Below, piece after piece: positions 11,700-25,039 of a stretch of DNA of 64,000 nucleotides (the first letter of the stretch is position 1; every line of letters starts with the position of its first letter). This stretch comes from Spinacia oleracea. Taxonomy: Eukaryota; Streptophyta; Magnoliopsida; Caryophyllales; Amaranthaceae. The position numbers and the translations under genes are program-made. The stretch is taken from NCBI RefSeq assembly GCF_020520425.1, contig NC_079487.1, forward strand, positions 43,655,219 through 43,719,218, given 5' to 3'. The notes beneath the pieces are model-generated. The model saw only the letters and a program-made list of their open reading frames with translations, searched no databases and had not been told where the DNA came from.

Positions 11700-14600
11700 A
11701 AGAACGATTCACGGAAATGAGAGAAAGTGAGCAATTTAAAATGTACGTTTCTTATAGCGACTTTTATGGTTGTTTTCGAACATCAAAGTCGAATGGCAAA
11801 CCAATTGGTGCTTGTGAATTCAAAATACACTGTAGTTTTGAGATCATAAAGCATTGAGTTTAATACGCTCAGCTTTACCACTGATTAACAACCTAATATC
11901 TTTGTCCATTTAATTCTCGAATGAGTCTAGTCCCTAGACATTCGAATAGATAGATGCTTAGAGACCTTTAGAAGCTTCTGGTAAGATCATCTAGTTGAAA
12001 CTTAATATTCAACATAAATTAAATGGTAAGAACCTTGTTGGGGTGACATTGGACATGTCTAACAAAGTATAAAAGTCAACACTAAAGAATTCAATTATTC
12101 AGACTATAAGAAAGGGTACAAGAAATAAGGAAAACGAGGAACAAATGAAAGGAATTTACGATTCCGTTTCTACCTATAAGTTTATGTTTAAAGAGAAGTG
12201 ACCTAGCAATCAAACTTCCTTGGTATCATATACCGCTTGAGGTTCTTACTTCGGTAATAACTCAAACAATGGAAGCTAGGATACACTAATGACCTACAAG
12301 TGGGAAATGAAGCATGGCAATGCTACATTAGTTGTAGGGTCATCTAGTTTGTTTTAAGTCCTTTCAAAGGCTGGAACTTAATGGCTATTTTGTTCCATAA
12401 TCAACATACCTAAATTTCTGTTTTCAAACACAGAAAGACTCACATTCAAGAAAAACAAAAACAATGTTTGAATGAAATGGTCAATTACAGGTTGAGTCAA
12501 TATGCTTGATTAAAACAAACAACTCTTTAAAGAACTTTACTAGGTTCAAATCAACCCCTTGATTTGAGTTCCACTAATCTTTGGCATTGTTGCTTAGACC
12601 ATATCAACAAGTTAACATTCAAAAGCTCTATTTTGATGGACTTTTGAAAGTTGATTGATTTCTAGATCATTTTAAGACAACTAGTCTTACTTGTTGAAAG
12701 TAACAAAAGATATGAACTATTGTTAGAACGCCTAGACAATAGAGTTCAAAGCTAAAGAAAGATTTTATGACTTTATTATTTCACATGGATTTGAGTAAAT
12801 ATAGGTTCATTTACTCAAATGTGATATAAGTTGAATCTGTTTGGCTAGTTCAAAGATTCAGAAGTATAAAATCCACTTGGCAAGAAATCATAAAGATCTA
12901 GGTTAGATCATGTTGATGATTACTTGAGACCAAATATGATCATCAATGATTGTGTGTTGTAATTTCAAAATCTAGGTCCATAAGATATGGCATATCTTAG
13001 TTGGAATAATCGAAGTCAATTAGTACTTGATTCGATTAGTGATGAATCATAAAGACTTTTCCTATAATTTCTAAAACAAAATGCTCAACTACCACCAAAC
13101 TAAACCAAATTCGTCAAAGCTATTGAAAAGTAATTTCAAAATATCTTTTCATAATATATCTAAAGAGTTCCTAAACTCAGTGGGAGCTTAGTGTTTGTTA
13201 TTCAACAAACTAAGGCCTCAAGTATAGATATATGTTTCATTGTGATTTATTCAAATGAGACACAAGGGTATTGTTTCTACCACGAATTTTTGAGAACATA
13301 ATGTTTGTTTGCTCGAAATAATGTCCTTTTGGAGATTCGTTTCCAAAATGACAAGTGGGAGAAAATAGACCTCGAAAGTCTTCGAGGCGAACAACAAACA
13401 TAAACGGACATTCTAGAGGCTTTTCGAAGTGCTTCAGAAAACCCGAACGTATTCTTTAAGGACTTTAGAAGTGGCTTTTAAAGAATAGACATCTCTTAGA
13501 AGACTTTACAAGTGCTTCAAGGAGAACAGAATATTCAAAGGACTTTCAAGTGGCTATTGATATTCTATTGTTTGATGTTCTATACCCAAGTAGGCATAGA
13601 GTTCAAGTCACTGAAACTATGAGATTCTTCTATTAGATAGTGAAGAAACATGGAGTTCAGGTCACTGAAACTATGCAATTCTTCTATTAGATAGTGGAGA
13701 AACCTACAACTTGCAGTCAAACTTTTATCATGTAGATTAATGAGTTTGTGACTTGTAAGAAAGCTATGACGAAACCTAAATTCCCTAAAATGGTTAGAGG
13801 CCATATATAGACTCAAATGTTTTAAATGGTTAGAAGCCATAAAACATACTCAATGTTTTGATGACAAAATTGAAATTTTGTTGATTTGCAAGAATAGGTT
13901 CACACCTATTGGTTGCAAGTTTGTTTTAAGGATAAAAACCATCAAACATGAAATTGTGTTCACACACAAAGCGAGATTAGTTGCTAAAGGTTACAAGCAA
14001 ATTCATGGTGTGAATTGTGTTGAAACCTCATGCATAATCGTAATGCTCAAGTCTATAATTCAAGCAATGATTGCATATTGGTACATATAGCAATTGGATG
14101 ACAAAACGTATTCCTCAATCAAATGTTGGAATAAACTATGTACATGGTATGTCATAGGATTTGTGGATCCAAATAAATGCTTGAAAGAGAAAGCTAGCTT
14201 ATAAAATCTAAGTACAGATTTAAGCAAGCAATTGGGAATTGGAATTATATTTTAATGAAGCTAATAAGTATTTTAGTTTCATAAAATGTACATGATTCTT
14301 ATAGATATATAAGAAGTTTAGTGGGAGTATATAAAACTTAATTGGTCCTATGTGTATCACACACATATCTCTCTATTGTGAAATAACATTCAAATGCTAA
14401 TGACTTAGATTTGAAATTATTCATCAATGATGGACCAAGGCGAAACTTAGTACATACTGGGTGTTAAGATCTATTTACAAAGATCTTATGATATTGTTTT
14501 GGATTAAGTAATGGCATTTACTAAATCAAACACGAAAGTCTCCATTGGAGATATTTGACCCATGTGAATAAATCTAAGTAAAGGATGTTTGAACTATGTA

Positions 14601-15560
14601 TAAGCATTTACTAAGTTAAACATCAAAGAGTCTAAATGAGATTCTTAACCTATATTATATGTCAAAGAATTTATCTGAATTTAGTATCTACTGAAACTAG
14701 ATAAGCTAAAGTTACATGAATAGAATTCAATTGGGAATTATTCTGCAAAAGAATTTGTCATGTATGATATAATATGAGGATCGCCAAAAACGTATCGTAT
14801 GACTTTAGGCATGACGAACATATACCAATCTCTATTGATCTAAGTAAAGATCAACTAGATTGAGATCAAGAAAAACTTATGGTACTTAAAAAGGTACATA
14901 GGAATAGTTCTTGATTCAAGGAAATAAAGATATGCTAAATATTGATGCTACACGCATAAACACTGGCAAAGGATCAAGCAAGATTCCCTTGGAGTTAACC
15001 ATTGATAAGGACGAGCTATAGAGCATCGTGTTTTGAAATGGCAACATGGGTTGGAGACCATGAGTTGTTGCGTGGGAAATTAAAATATTAATTTCTATGT
15101 TCTAAGATACAGCTGGAAAGTCTTCCACATGTCTGTGAACTGCTTGGATAAGTAAATCCAAACAAAGCATCACTAGCAACCTAAACAGTTGAAGTAAAAG
15201 TACTTATTGCCTAAGAAGCAATAAAACAGAGTTGTTTATATTAATGAGTTCTTCATTGAACTTTGGTGGATCACATGTCTGTTAACTTGATGGCTCTTCA
15301 TTGCAAAATGCGTAGAACCACTATCGAAGTAAGAAAGACTAGATCACATAATAAACAAACTCAAAAGATCTTATCATCCTATCTCGAATATCATTCGATG
15401 AAAAAGATATTAAGATTGGCAAAGCATGATAACTAAACCTATGCAACAAGTGAGAAAGCAACACTCACATTGTAGCACTGGAAATCAAGCATAGCTTTGA
15501 ATTCCATGAAATGTTTTAAAGATGGGTTCAAGGCCCATGGTTGTAAAACATTGGGGTTGA
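11700..15560 (+). pseudogene. Degenerate Ty1/copia gag-pol of copia-1
   Basis: Scattered traces of copia polyprotein follow the order seen in copia-2, but no long frame survives. The clearest is at 13960-14030, where ARLVAKGYKQIHGVN matches the reverse transcriptase segment ARLVAKGYRQVHGVD of copia-2. A few codons on, a worn QLDDKT replaces QMDVKT. Near 12300 a protease-region segment is also recognisable. The LTRs are far less worn than this coding region, which suggests amplification as a non-autonomous element supplied by an intact relative. Confidence 0.75.
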
Positions 15561-16367
15561 ACATTTATCATATATGAAATGAATTTTCATATTCCATTTA
15601 ATCTTGGTTTATTATTAAATGATGAGTCCCTTCAATTTGACGATATATTCAAGATAGACTGTCAGGACCAGTCCTGTGACTAAGAAATGTCTATCAAGTG
15701 AACTTGAATGTCAAAGGTTGAAAATGGTCCCTAGTCGGAGTTTTCTATAAATTTTGACGCATAGAAAACGTTAGACGATTAGAATGCAAGATGACTAGTA
15801 GTTCTGTTTCTTGAACTATGTGGACATGGCAATGTCATAATCATTTGCATAGATACTTACTTTGGGAAGACTAGTATCGGACAAGACCTATGAAACTTTA
15901 CTGTAAGAGATGAAAATCTGTCATAAGTAAATTTCATTAAAATTATTAGACACTAAATCCTCAATACCTGAGTGATTTGAGATTACTTGTTTGAGAACTG
16001 GTTGCTTTGACGTTGACCAACCGTCGCACCGTAAAAGGAGGCTATAAAGGCAACGCTCAGGTAATCACCTATCAAACGAAGTCTAATCTCAAGATCGCAA
16101 GATTGGGATTGTCCTCCCATAAATCGGGATGAGATGCTTAAAAGTTGTACAAGGCCACTCGGAGAGCTAGAAATTGTGAAATGCATGGCCGTGCTCGGAT
16201 GAATCATAGGCTATGATTATTTGTTTATTTGATCAGTTGAACTCTGAAACCGAGAAACACCTCTGGACATAATAAGGATGACAACTCTTACCTTATGTTC
16301 AAGAGCAAGCATCGAGCGACAAAGGAATTAGGAAATGCACACTTGTCCCTAAGGACAAGTGGGAGAC

Positions 16368-17876
16368 TGAAGGAAATAATGCCCTTGGTCCAAGTATGCA
16401 TTCAATGTTAAGTCTAATAAATGCGGTTCAGTATTAATTAACAAGTTAATAATTCAGTGAGATCAAGTGAGCTGAATGCCTAGCTAGAGGCCGCTTCAGT
16501 TCAAGTGGAATTAATGATATTAATCCACAGCTTACTCTTGACTGAACCCGTAGGGTCACAAAAATAGTACGTAAACGGATCAAGTATTTAATGGCATTAA
16601 ATACTCCATCTATGGATATTCGGAATCGAAGGATCTTGGTTTCAGTGGGAGCTGAGATCGTCACAGGCAAGAAATGAATACTCCAGAAACGATGATATTG
16701 CCGGAAACGGAAATATGGATCGTATCGGAAATATAAATATTATCCAAGTCGTAGATGTTTCCGGAAACGGAAACATGGTACGTATCGGAAAATATTATCG
16801 GAAATGGAAATATTGCCGGAATCGGAAATATTGCCGGAAACGGAAATATGGATCGTATCGGAAATATAAATATTATCCAAGTCGTAGATGTTGCCGGAAA
16901 CGGAAACATGGTACGTATCGGAAAATATTATCGGAAATGGAAATATTGCCGGAATCGGAAATATTGCCGGAAACGGAAATATTGTCAGAATCGGAAATAT
17001 TATCGAAATTGGAAAATAGTTCCGGAAACAGAAATATTAAATATTTGTTCGAAACGGAAATTAATTCCGGAATCGGAAATATTAAATATTGTTCGTATCG
17101 GAAATGAATTCCGGAATCGAGAATTTAATCGGAAGCGCATCGTACGAATTAGCATCGGACGAGGCCTGCCAGACGAAGGCCCAGCACGAAGCCGGGCCAT
17201 CGCCCAGCAAGCCAAGCGCAACAACCAAACGCCAAGCATACGACCAGGCCCAGCGCAAAAGCCAGGCCCAGCCGAAGCTTGGGCGCGCGCGCGGGGCTGC
17301 GACGAGTGGGCTGGCGCTGTGCGTGGGCCGCAAGGCCTGCGTGCGGTGCTAGCGTATTACTCGAAGTGTGTTACTCGAATCCTAATGCTACCGGGATTCG
17401 TCATATGATTAAATCTAATCCTAAAAGATTTAGTTTATTTAATTAGAGTCCTAGTAGGATTATAATTAAATAAATTAGTATCCTAATAGGATTCCAATTC
17501 CTTTTCCATACCTCTATAAATAAGGGCCTAGGGTCATTATTTATATAACGAGTTTTCAAGTATTCAAAGTGAGTTTTTGAGAGAAAAATTCAGTCACATA
17601 TTTGCCTAAAAGTGCCGAAAATAATAGTACCTTAAGGGCGATTCTAGTTGGTCAATCTTAAGGCGGATCCGGACGTGCTGTGGACTATCTACGGAGGGAC
17701 GACACTTGGAGTCCTAAAGACTTTTTCTTGTTCGGTTCGAGCGCAGCTAGGGAAGGCACGCAACAAAGAGTATGCATCTAAACTATGCTAAATGATTATG
17801 TGTAAATAATATGTATTCCTGGCTTAATGGTTTTTCCGCATGATTTATGAATTGTCATATGTATCATAACCTAACA
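16368..17876 (+). repeat. 3' LTR of copia-1
   Basis: It pairs with 7414-8905. The polypurine-like AAGGACAAGTGGGAGA precedes it. It contains one extra block of the GGAAATATTGCC-type repeat relative to the 5' LTR. Confidence 0.88.
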
Positions 17877-17881
17877 TGTTG

Positions 17882-20705
17882 GGATGCTTCCTTTTGGCGT
17901 ACGATTTTTGTAGGTTCTTTCGGAAAAGATGCCTTGGGGTTCCGCTCGTGTAGGTGCGAGCTATCCCTTTCGTGGTAGGTAATATTTTGCTACCCTTAAT
18001 CCTTAATGTAGAAGTCGTGTGACTTGCATTTTGAATTTGGGCGATAAGTAGTCTTGGCCTCTTTTACACGTGCTCTTGGTCGTGCCTACATTAGTGCAAT
18101 ATTCCTTACTCTCTTTTTTAGACTTGTACTGTGGGATAGTAGAACTTATGGTGGGACGTAGGCTTGTGTGGCCTAACAGGTGTCTTAGAACATTTCTCCA
18201 GGTGTTGGGGTATCAATTATTATTTTTTGCATTAGAGTACTTCATCACGCCTCGTTCAGGTGCTCGAACAAGTGTAGCACCTTCTGCGTGGGTTTGCACG
18301 GCTTATTACTTCGTTCGATGCGAGGATTCATAGATGTTTCTTTCTTATTTTTATATCTAGGCAAAACTTGGCTAGCAGAAAGATTCAACGCCCAGGCTGG
18401 GGCGTCAAAGATGTTGGCGCCCAGCTCTGGGCGTTGAAATTGATTTCTGGGTATATTTTGGAAGTTCTTATCCTTGATTTTTCCTTTCGCTTTTGCTTTG
18501 GAATGAGGTTGACTGTGTAACGGGCGCTTTATAGGGCGAGCGTTATGTGCAGTGGTTTGATCGGAGTTTTGGTGACTCGCGATTTTCAGTTACCCTTGTT
18601 AGTGGGGTGACTTTATATATTCTAAGTAGTGCTTAGAATTTGGGAGGGGTTGTAGCCATTCTAAGGTTTGTTTTTCACAATTTAAAGCTTAGGATTGTGC
18701 CCCTATGATGTATGTATAGCATTAGCGTCGAGAATTTGCGATAAAATCGTCATTTCGAGCATTTTTAGAGTGTTTTTCTCAAGCCCCCAATTGTAGCTAC
18801 GGGATTGGCTTGGTGCTATAATGCTTTGCATACGTCTTTATGCATTCATGGTGACAGGGATCATGAATAGTTTGAACCAGACTCGTTTAGTGCGAGGTAC
18901 GTTCGAGTAGTGACCTGCTACTTCTCTTGTAAATGTCGTATTATGCGACATCGTCATGGTCAAGGTAGTAACATGTGGAAGTGTGCCTTGACCAAAAGTT
19001 AGGTGCCTTTCTTTACCCATAATCATATTTAGAAATCTTTTTGACTCACTTTGTAACATCGAGATAAACACATACTTAGCTTAAACCAACGACACTTTAT
19101 TATGTTCGAAGAAGTCTTTAAAAATCATTTGAAAATTATTTAAAATCCGAGTCCTACTGTGTACAGTCTGAGGTGTCCTAAGTAAGTTGACTCATAAAAG
19201 GGTTCATACAGGATTACATGATTGAATCAAAATACTGTTACGATTTTTGGAATGCTGTCTAAGGATTTGCTGGAAGCCAAGGTGCAGGCCTCAAGACATT
19301 ACTTGTGCCCGTTTGGCATATGCTTTTAAGCTTTTAGGGCCATCTTTTCCAGAATTGCGGGAATATAAACCGTTTTCAAATTGACTTAGATTTACCTGGT
19401 GTATGTCTGTACAAAAGGTCAAGGTATACTTAATTCTTTCCCTAGTTTTTTCATTTCAATCTTTTAGCCCCCAGTTGCTATTATGTCTTCCCATTAATGA
19501 TGCTTTTTAAATTTCGATTTTAGATGTCCTTGTCATATGTCTGAGTTGGGTGAGCCTTGGTTAGGTGCCAAGTCCTATTGGCAATGTCTGATTTTTTTTC
19601 AAAGGAGATTAGCAAGCATTTGAATTACCATGAACGGGTGCCCTGAGTTCGAAGGAACGATGGGGTGATGGCGTAGAACAATCCTCTTTATTGCAGGCTT
19701 ACTGCCTTTACTACTAGTTGGCGATTATGACTGTGTCTAGTGGTGAAAGAAAGTCTTTAAGTGAGTTAGTTCGCTTTAGGGAGGGTCAAGTCGAGTACTT
19801 TAGAGGTCATGGACGCTTGCGCTAGCCCCCATTCGATTGAGGCAAAGTGGTCTTTTGAGTCTTGGCTAAGTGCCTAGGAGTGTGAGTGCTCCTTCTTGCA
19901 AGGGTACGTGCCCTTATTATTTTACGATGTGTGCTCATTAATTTTGGCATCTTGATGACTTGGATTCTTCTTTTGACTTAAATCTTTCTCTCGACTTGGG
20001 TTGCAAGTAATTAAATTTCAATAAGGGACTCTATTTCTTATTCTTGTTATTTCTATAGGCTTTAATATTGGTTGCAAATTGGTTGGACCGAATCATGGAT
20101 TGCCTACGTATCCGCCTTAAATAAATTTAATTTGGAATCAGGTCTTGCGTAGTTCTTATCCTAGAAAATGGTTTCTTAGAATGCCGAATTCGATAGGTAT
20201 GTTCTGAGGTGGAAACATATTATTTGAAACGGTAGAATAAGTGAAGTTTATTATTATTTTAATCTACTGCTTTGCCGTAAGCCAAAAATTTGTTTTATAT
20301 ATTTTTTGAGTACATGTATTTTTTGGTGGTACGTATATCTGAATACGTGCTGTACCCCTCCAAGTGTTCGTTATTTTTCCGTGCATGTGCGGATAAAATG
20401 ACGAGCACTTCTGGACAAAATTTGGCGAGCAGAGAGATTCAGCGCCCAGGCTGGGGCGCTAAAGATTTCGGCGCCCAGCTATGGGCGCTGAAAATGACTT
20501 CTGGGAGGATCTTTTTTGGTGCGCTAAATGCTCCTTTTTCTTTTAGACTAACTTTAGAGGCGCTTTGCAAAGTTCCTTTTTTATTATTTATTACTTTTTT
20601 GTACTTTTTATTTGTTTTCCTTTTTTATTCGTGACTCAAGACGGTTTGAAGGATGGGTTGAATGAGATAGGATAAGTTGTATAGGTATTGGTCAAGCATA
20701 AGGAT
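17882..20705. other. Non-coding interior of element A, right of copia-1
   Basis: It continues element A after copia-1. No conserved protein is visible. Paired-hairpin modules lie at 18384-18441 and 20427-20495. Short ORFs (for example 18070-18333) have no recognisable domain. Confidence 0.55.
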
Positions 20706-20709
20706 TACA

Positions 20710-21056
20710 TCTTCTAGGACTCACAATTTGCAGCCTTAAGCTAGTGTCATGAGTTTACATCAACCAAGGCCAATGAGTAACATGGGGACGACTCAAGGGT
20801 ATATCAACAGGATGTATCCACACAAGTTATATGGTCATTATGCTAATGGTGGTGTAAGAACAGGTTTGGGCTTTAGAAATAACGGGTATGACGCACGTGT
20901 CAATGGCCGTGCGTGGTTTGCAGTTGACAACAAGTTCAGGAACAAGAGTCGAAGTAATGGTTTCTTGGGTTATGGCAATGAGAACATGGATGGGTTAAAT
21001 GAGCTGAACAGGGGCCCCTGAGCGAAGGCGTCTAAGAACATAAGGATTGGAAAGGG
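20710..21056 (+). pseudogene. Captured fragment of an ECT-type YTH-domain (m6A reader) gene
   Basis: The plus-strand translation contains NLQP..ASVM, RPMSNMGTTQGYINRMYP, NGYDARVNGRAWFAVD, and GFLGYGNENMDGLNELNRGP, followed by a stop where the family normally continues RAKG-x-KN. This is the Gly/Asn/Arg-rich linker that lies immediately before the YTH domain in plant ECT proteins, which bind N6-methyladenosine in mRNA. Only about 110 codons are present, with two in-frame stops and no YTH domain, so it is a dead fragment. It lies inside element A, antisense to it, far from any other ECT sequence. I identified the family from motif memory; a protein search would confirm it. Confidence 0.72.
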
Positions 21057-22259
21057 TAGACATCATAGAACTTTATGTAGTCTTTGTGGCATGATTTGGA
21101 TTGGTTGACTCAATTCTTTTCCTTCGTTTACTTGGGTAGATTTCGCACTTTGGGAGGTACGGGCTAAATATTTCATGGCTCTTTTTTCGCTCTCCCTTTT
21201 CTCTTTCTTTTTTTTTCTTTTTTGCTCGGGATTTCCCCCCTCAACATAATTTTTTTTTTTTATTTGGGCTAAAAGGTAGATGGTTGTGGTCTTTGAGTCA
21301 CGAGGCGAGACTGAGTGAGCCTCGTTTGGTAGGCCTATAGTGGACCTTTTAATTTTAGTAGGCCTAGGGTGGACCTTTAAATTGTCTTACTTTGCAAGCA
21401 TATTTAGTCGTTTCTTAAAATGTGCAAATAGCGTAGATTTAAAACGTTATTTTTACCTTATTGAAATTTAACGAAAGAATTACATCGAAGATAATTTTTT
21501 TGCTTCTTTTCAGATTCCGGTTTCCGGGATTTAACTGGAAGTTGTGATTTAGACTCGAACTTTCATTAATTTTTTTGATTATAACCTGTGTATGAATATA
21601 AGGAGGTGGCCTAGACTCAAAATAATGACATGGCGTAAGCCTATAATACTTGACCAAGCAACTCTCAGACTTAGGCTAATTGGACCATAACTTTCGTTGG
21701 TTGACACTTTAGATTTTAACCCTTGGGTGTTCATTTGTCATGCGCCATTTTGTTTAATGTTGGCAAGGTAGTTAATTGGGGAGATCGAATTTTTATTTTT
21801 GCAAGACTAGAATCATTAGTGCGGCTTCTCTCTTAGTGTGTATTGCTTTACCCCAATGGTAGCCCTATTGGTATGCCGATTTGGGTATTTTCATGGTTGG
21901 TCATGTTGCATTCATGGAAAATCTTTTAGTCCGTACTTAATAGTATTTCAAGGAGTGAGTGACTCGAGAGGACTATGATAGTCGTGACCCAATGTGATTA
22001 TAAGCCTTGAGGCCATTAATTTTTCTTGCCAATGGTATTGACACCTTAGGTTCACTTTGGGGTTGTGCGACTATGGGGGATGATTTCCAGAATGTGACTG
22101 TTTCCATTTTGCAAATACTATAGTATATTCTTTTTATTGGTGAGAGAGTATTGAGGCCGTGGATTCTTAGCAAGGGATGACAATTACATATGGGTGCTTA
22201 TTGATTTAAATTTTAGGAAGGGAGACTCAATATGGTTTAACCTTTTTAACTTGCAGAAC
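21057..22259. other. Non-coding interior of element A
   Basis: AT-rich, with homopolymer runs near 21200-21260. I see no gene or conserved domain. Confidence 0.5.
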
Positions 22260-23462
22260 GACACCAAGCATTGGGACCGATTCTATGGATAAGACAACTA
22301 AGACTTAGGATTTAGATTGTACTTTGGCGTAGCCTAGTCTAGACTCGGATTTATTTTTTTATTCGAACATTATTTTTCTTGAAGACTCTATTTGAACATT
22401 ATTTTTTGAATACTTTGCCCATGTGACATTCAAGGTTATTTCAATTAGCATGTTCGGTTTTGGTGCCGAGCATTGTCGTCGTAGGAGGCCTAACAACGAC
22501 ACAAAGAGTTCTTTTTTTTTTTTTACGAGTCGCTTTTGAAATCGAGTGCTTTTCTTACGCCCTCGTAGCAATTCTTTTTATGAATATTTTTTTGCGCTAC
22601 GTATTTTCCTTTCGCGCAGGCACCGAGGCTGCTGCGCCTGACCAGAAGGCCAAGCAGCAACTTCAGCGCCCAGCGAGGGGCGATAGAAATTCTGGCGCCC
22701 AGCCAGGGGCGTTGAAAATGCGTCCCTGGCTGGTTCTCGTTTTCTGTTTATGCGACTTCGATTTTCGTGCTTGCCTAATAACGTCCTTTACGCGTAGCAG
22801 CGTTTGTGGGATTCGTTACAGGCCATCCCGAGCGTCGCTCATTTTTGTGGCGATCATTCGGGTTTGCGGAACACGTGTTTCGGTATAATTCTTTGGCAAA
22901 TTAGTCTATGAATGTTTGGGCAATTTTTAAGGTCGTTGGTCTTCTAGGATAGTTTGTCACACACAATCACATATTTCGCGACACATAACTACATTACAAA
23001 CATGGATTTGAAAATTAAATAAGTCACGCAGTTTATGATAGGCTTCTATGGGTAGTTTATTTGCGCCTGGCTTGGTACCGCTTCTATCGTAGATCCAACA
23101 CATGCCCCGGTCGAGGTAGTGTCTTCAACAGACGAATTTCGCCCAAGAGGCCAACCCGCAAGTGCAAGCCAAGGGGTCATGCAGGCGAGAGGGACCTATT
23201 GAGCGAGCGATTGGGTTCCGAATAGGTGTACTACCTACACAAGTACCGAGTGGGCAACATGCGCGGCGTATGCACCCCCCTATTGGCGGAAAAAGGTATC
23301 CTTAGTCCCAACTCCCGAGGGAGCCGAGATTCTTTATGCGGTTCTGCCCGTTCACATTAATATGCTGATTTTCAGGTCGTCCCAACTTGATGGGGAAATA
23401 AACGCGAAGTAGGATAGTTTCGCCCTTCGGCTATTTTGATTACCTACAAGCACGAGTATTTC
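22260..23462 (-). other. 5' untranslated leader of element A
   Basis: It is homologous to the leader of element C (1850-2186 plus 41136-42060). At the place where C has the gag start ATGCATAGG, A reads ATCCATAG, so the start codon is gone. It includes a paired-hairpin module at 22660-22722. Confidence 0.65.
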
Positions 23463-23489
23463 CTTCACGATCCCCAGCGGAGTCGCCAC
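23463..23489 (-). other. tRNA-Arg primer binding site of element A
   Basis: On the plus strand the sequence is CGATCCCCAGCGGAGTCG followed by CCA. This equals the 3' end of plant tRNA-Arg(ACG) with its CCA tail. A tRNA-Arg primer site is a known hallmark of Ogre/Tat elements. Confidence 0.85.
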
Positions 23490-24994
23490 TGTGAGGGGGT
23501 TGAAAAAGCGCGAGGCTAATGCGTGACCTCGTCCCTCATGGGTGTGACGATTCTTTTTATTCAATCAAGTGTAATTGGATTTCCTGTGAGTTTACACCCA
23601 ATTGACTAATAATATAGGAGTCGCCATTCAGTTTTTAACAACAATGAGAAAAACTGACAAAACCCGGTTATCGTGACATAAAGGGAGTGCAATTATGTTT
23701 GACCACGATGGCTGTAGTTTCCCTTGTGATCCCTGGTGTGGGGATCTCTCAACATACACCCGCAAGGTAGAGATTGAGGGTTTGGGGGACTGTAACTACC
23801 GAGAGGAGTACTTCGCTCGTCGATAACTCCAGAGGCAGGATATCCTTACTAGCTCAGCATAAATAATTGAAGGGACATGCGTTAACTATTAAACTAATCT
23901 GAGTTGATTTTAGAAATATGCAACATATAATACTAATTCGATCGTGATTATCTGATTTAAATAGCATTAAGGGACCTAGCATGATAATCCGATTTCCCAA
24001 AAATATTATATTTGTTAGGCGTGATAGAACAATCAGATTAGGTTAGTTTAACAGTTCATAAAAAGGGCGAGGAAAGCAGTTAAATCATCGAAAAGGGACA
24101 CATTACGACACACCCTTGAGAGGTGCGTCACGGTTCTCAGAAAACTTACCACTTTGACTTTGCTATTTCTCCTTTTTATTTAACGAATCTCAATTATGGG
24201 ACAGGATACGTTCTGTTCGATTTATGGATCGATTGCGACAGAACGCGTGAACAGTTTCGCAGCGAGAGGCTTAGGCTAAGGGTTGGAGTCAATACTCAGA
24301 ATATAATTGTGTGTTGTTGTGTGTTCCTTTCACGTCGAATTTAGGGGTCTATTTATAGGGGAGAGTTCGTGGAAAGATAGAATTGCAGAGTTCTAATCCA
24401 CAAAGAATTAGGAAAAAATACGTACCCAAGTATTCTCAGCGCCCAGGCTTGGGCGCCGAAGATTTCGGCGCCCAGCTCTGGGCGTTGAAAATATGATCCA
24501 GGCAATTTCAGCGCCCAGGGCTGGGCGTTGAAATTGCTGTTTGGGCCGTTTTCTTAGTCAGATTCGGATTCCTGAAATCCGTAGAGTTTGAGATTAAATC
24601 GAGTCTTTCATTGCGTATCAATTTTATGACGGAATGCGTCTGGGCCCGTTACGAACTCTAGGCTCGTTAGGATTTTAATTAATACGTAACTCTTATTTCC
24701 GAATCTTATTAGGAATAGGATTCTTGCAGTTTTCTATCTCATTTAGGATTTATGTTGGAGTGCAACACCTAATTCTGACAGGTTTCTATCTTTTATGACT
24801 TGCCACTTTTAGAAGCTACCTTTTACGGCAGTTACTATTTTTAGCAGGTTTCTATAAATAGCAGGTTTCGGGTGAAATGAAATGGGGAATTGAGATTCGT
24901 TTATTTTATAGGAGATGCGTTGTCAAGTGGAGATTTATGCTTTCATCATCGAACCTTTCCCTTTCGGGAATGGGGACAAAAGTAGGTGTCTACA
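23490..24994 (-). repeat. 5' LTR of element A (complete, 1505 bp)
   Basis: On the minus strand it runs from TGTAGACACC at 24994 to CTCACA at 23490, so it has TG..CA ends. It contains a TATAAATAG box near 24351 and a triple hairpin module at 24434-24536. It is the best complete LTR copy of this subfamily in the window. Confidence 0.88.
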
Positions 24995-25039
24995 ACATGC
25001 GGAATACAAGAATGAATATGTACAAAACAGGAGGTAAGC

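Larger units (their letters stand above)
7414..17876 (+). mobile_element. Copia-1: Ty1/copia LTR retrotransposon with decayed pol
   Basis: It has a 5-bp target duplication TGTTG (7409-7413 and 17877-17881), LTRs at 7414-8905 and 16368-17876 starting TGAAGGAAATAATGCC and ending CCTAACA, a primer site at 8906-8920 and a polypurine tract before the 3' LTR. The leader and 3' interior align with copia-2, but gag-pol is riddled with stops. It was inserted into element A. Confidence 0.9.
3634..24994 (-). mobile_element. Element A: non-autonomous Tat-type LTR retrotransposon (LARD-like)
   Basis: Minus-strand element with 5' LTR 23490-24994, tRNA-Arg primer site just left of it, and 3' LTR 3634-5125 with a polypurine tract at 5126-5143. 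The two LTRs are nearly identical. The interior (5126-23489, minus copia-1) has leader sequence homologous to element C up to the position of the gag start, but the start codon is lost and no gag, protease, reverse transcriptase or integrase can be read. It must have been moved in trans by a relative. It carries captured YTH-gene sequence and several hairpin modules. Confidence 0.82.
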
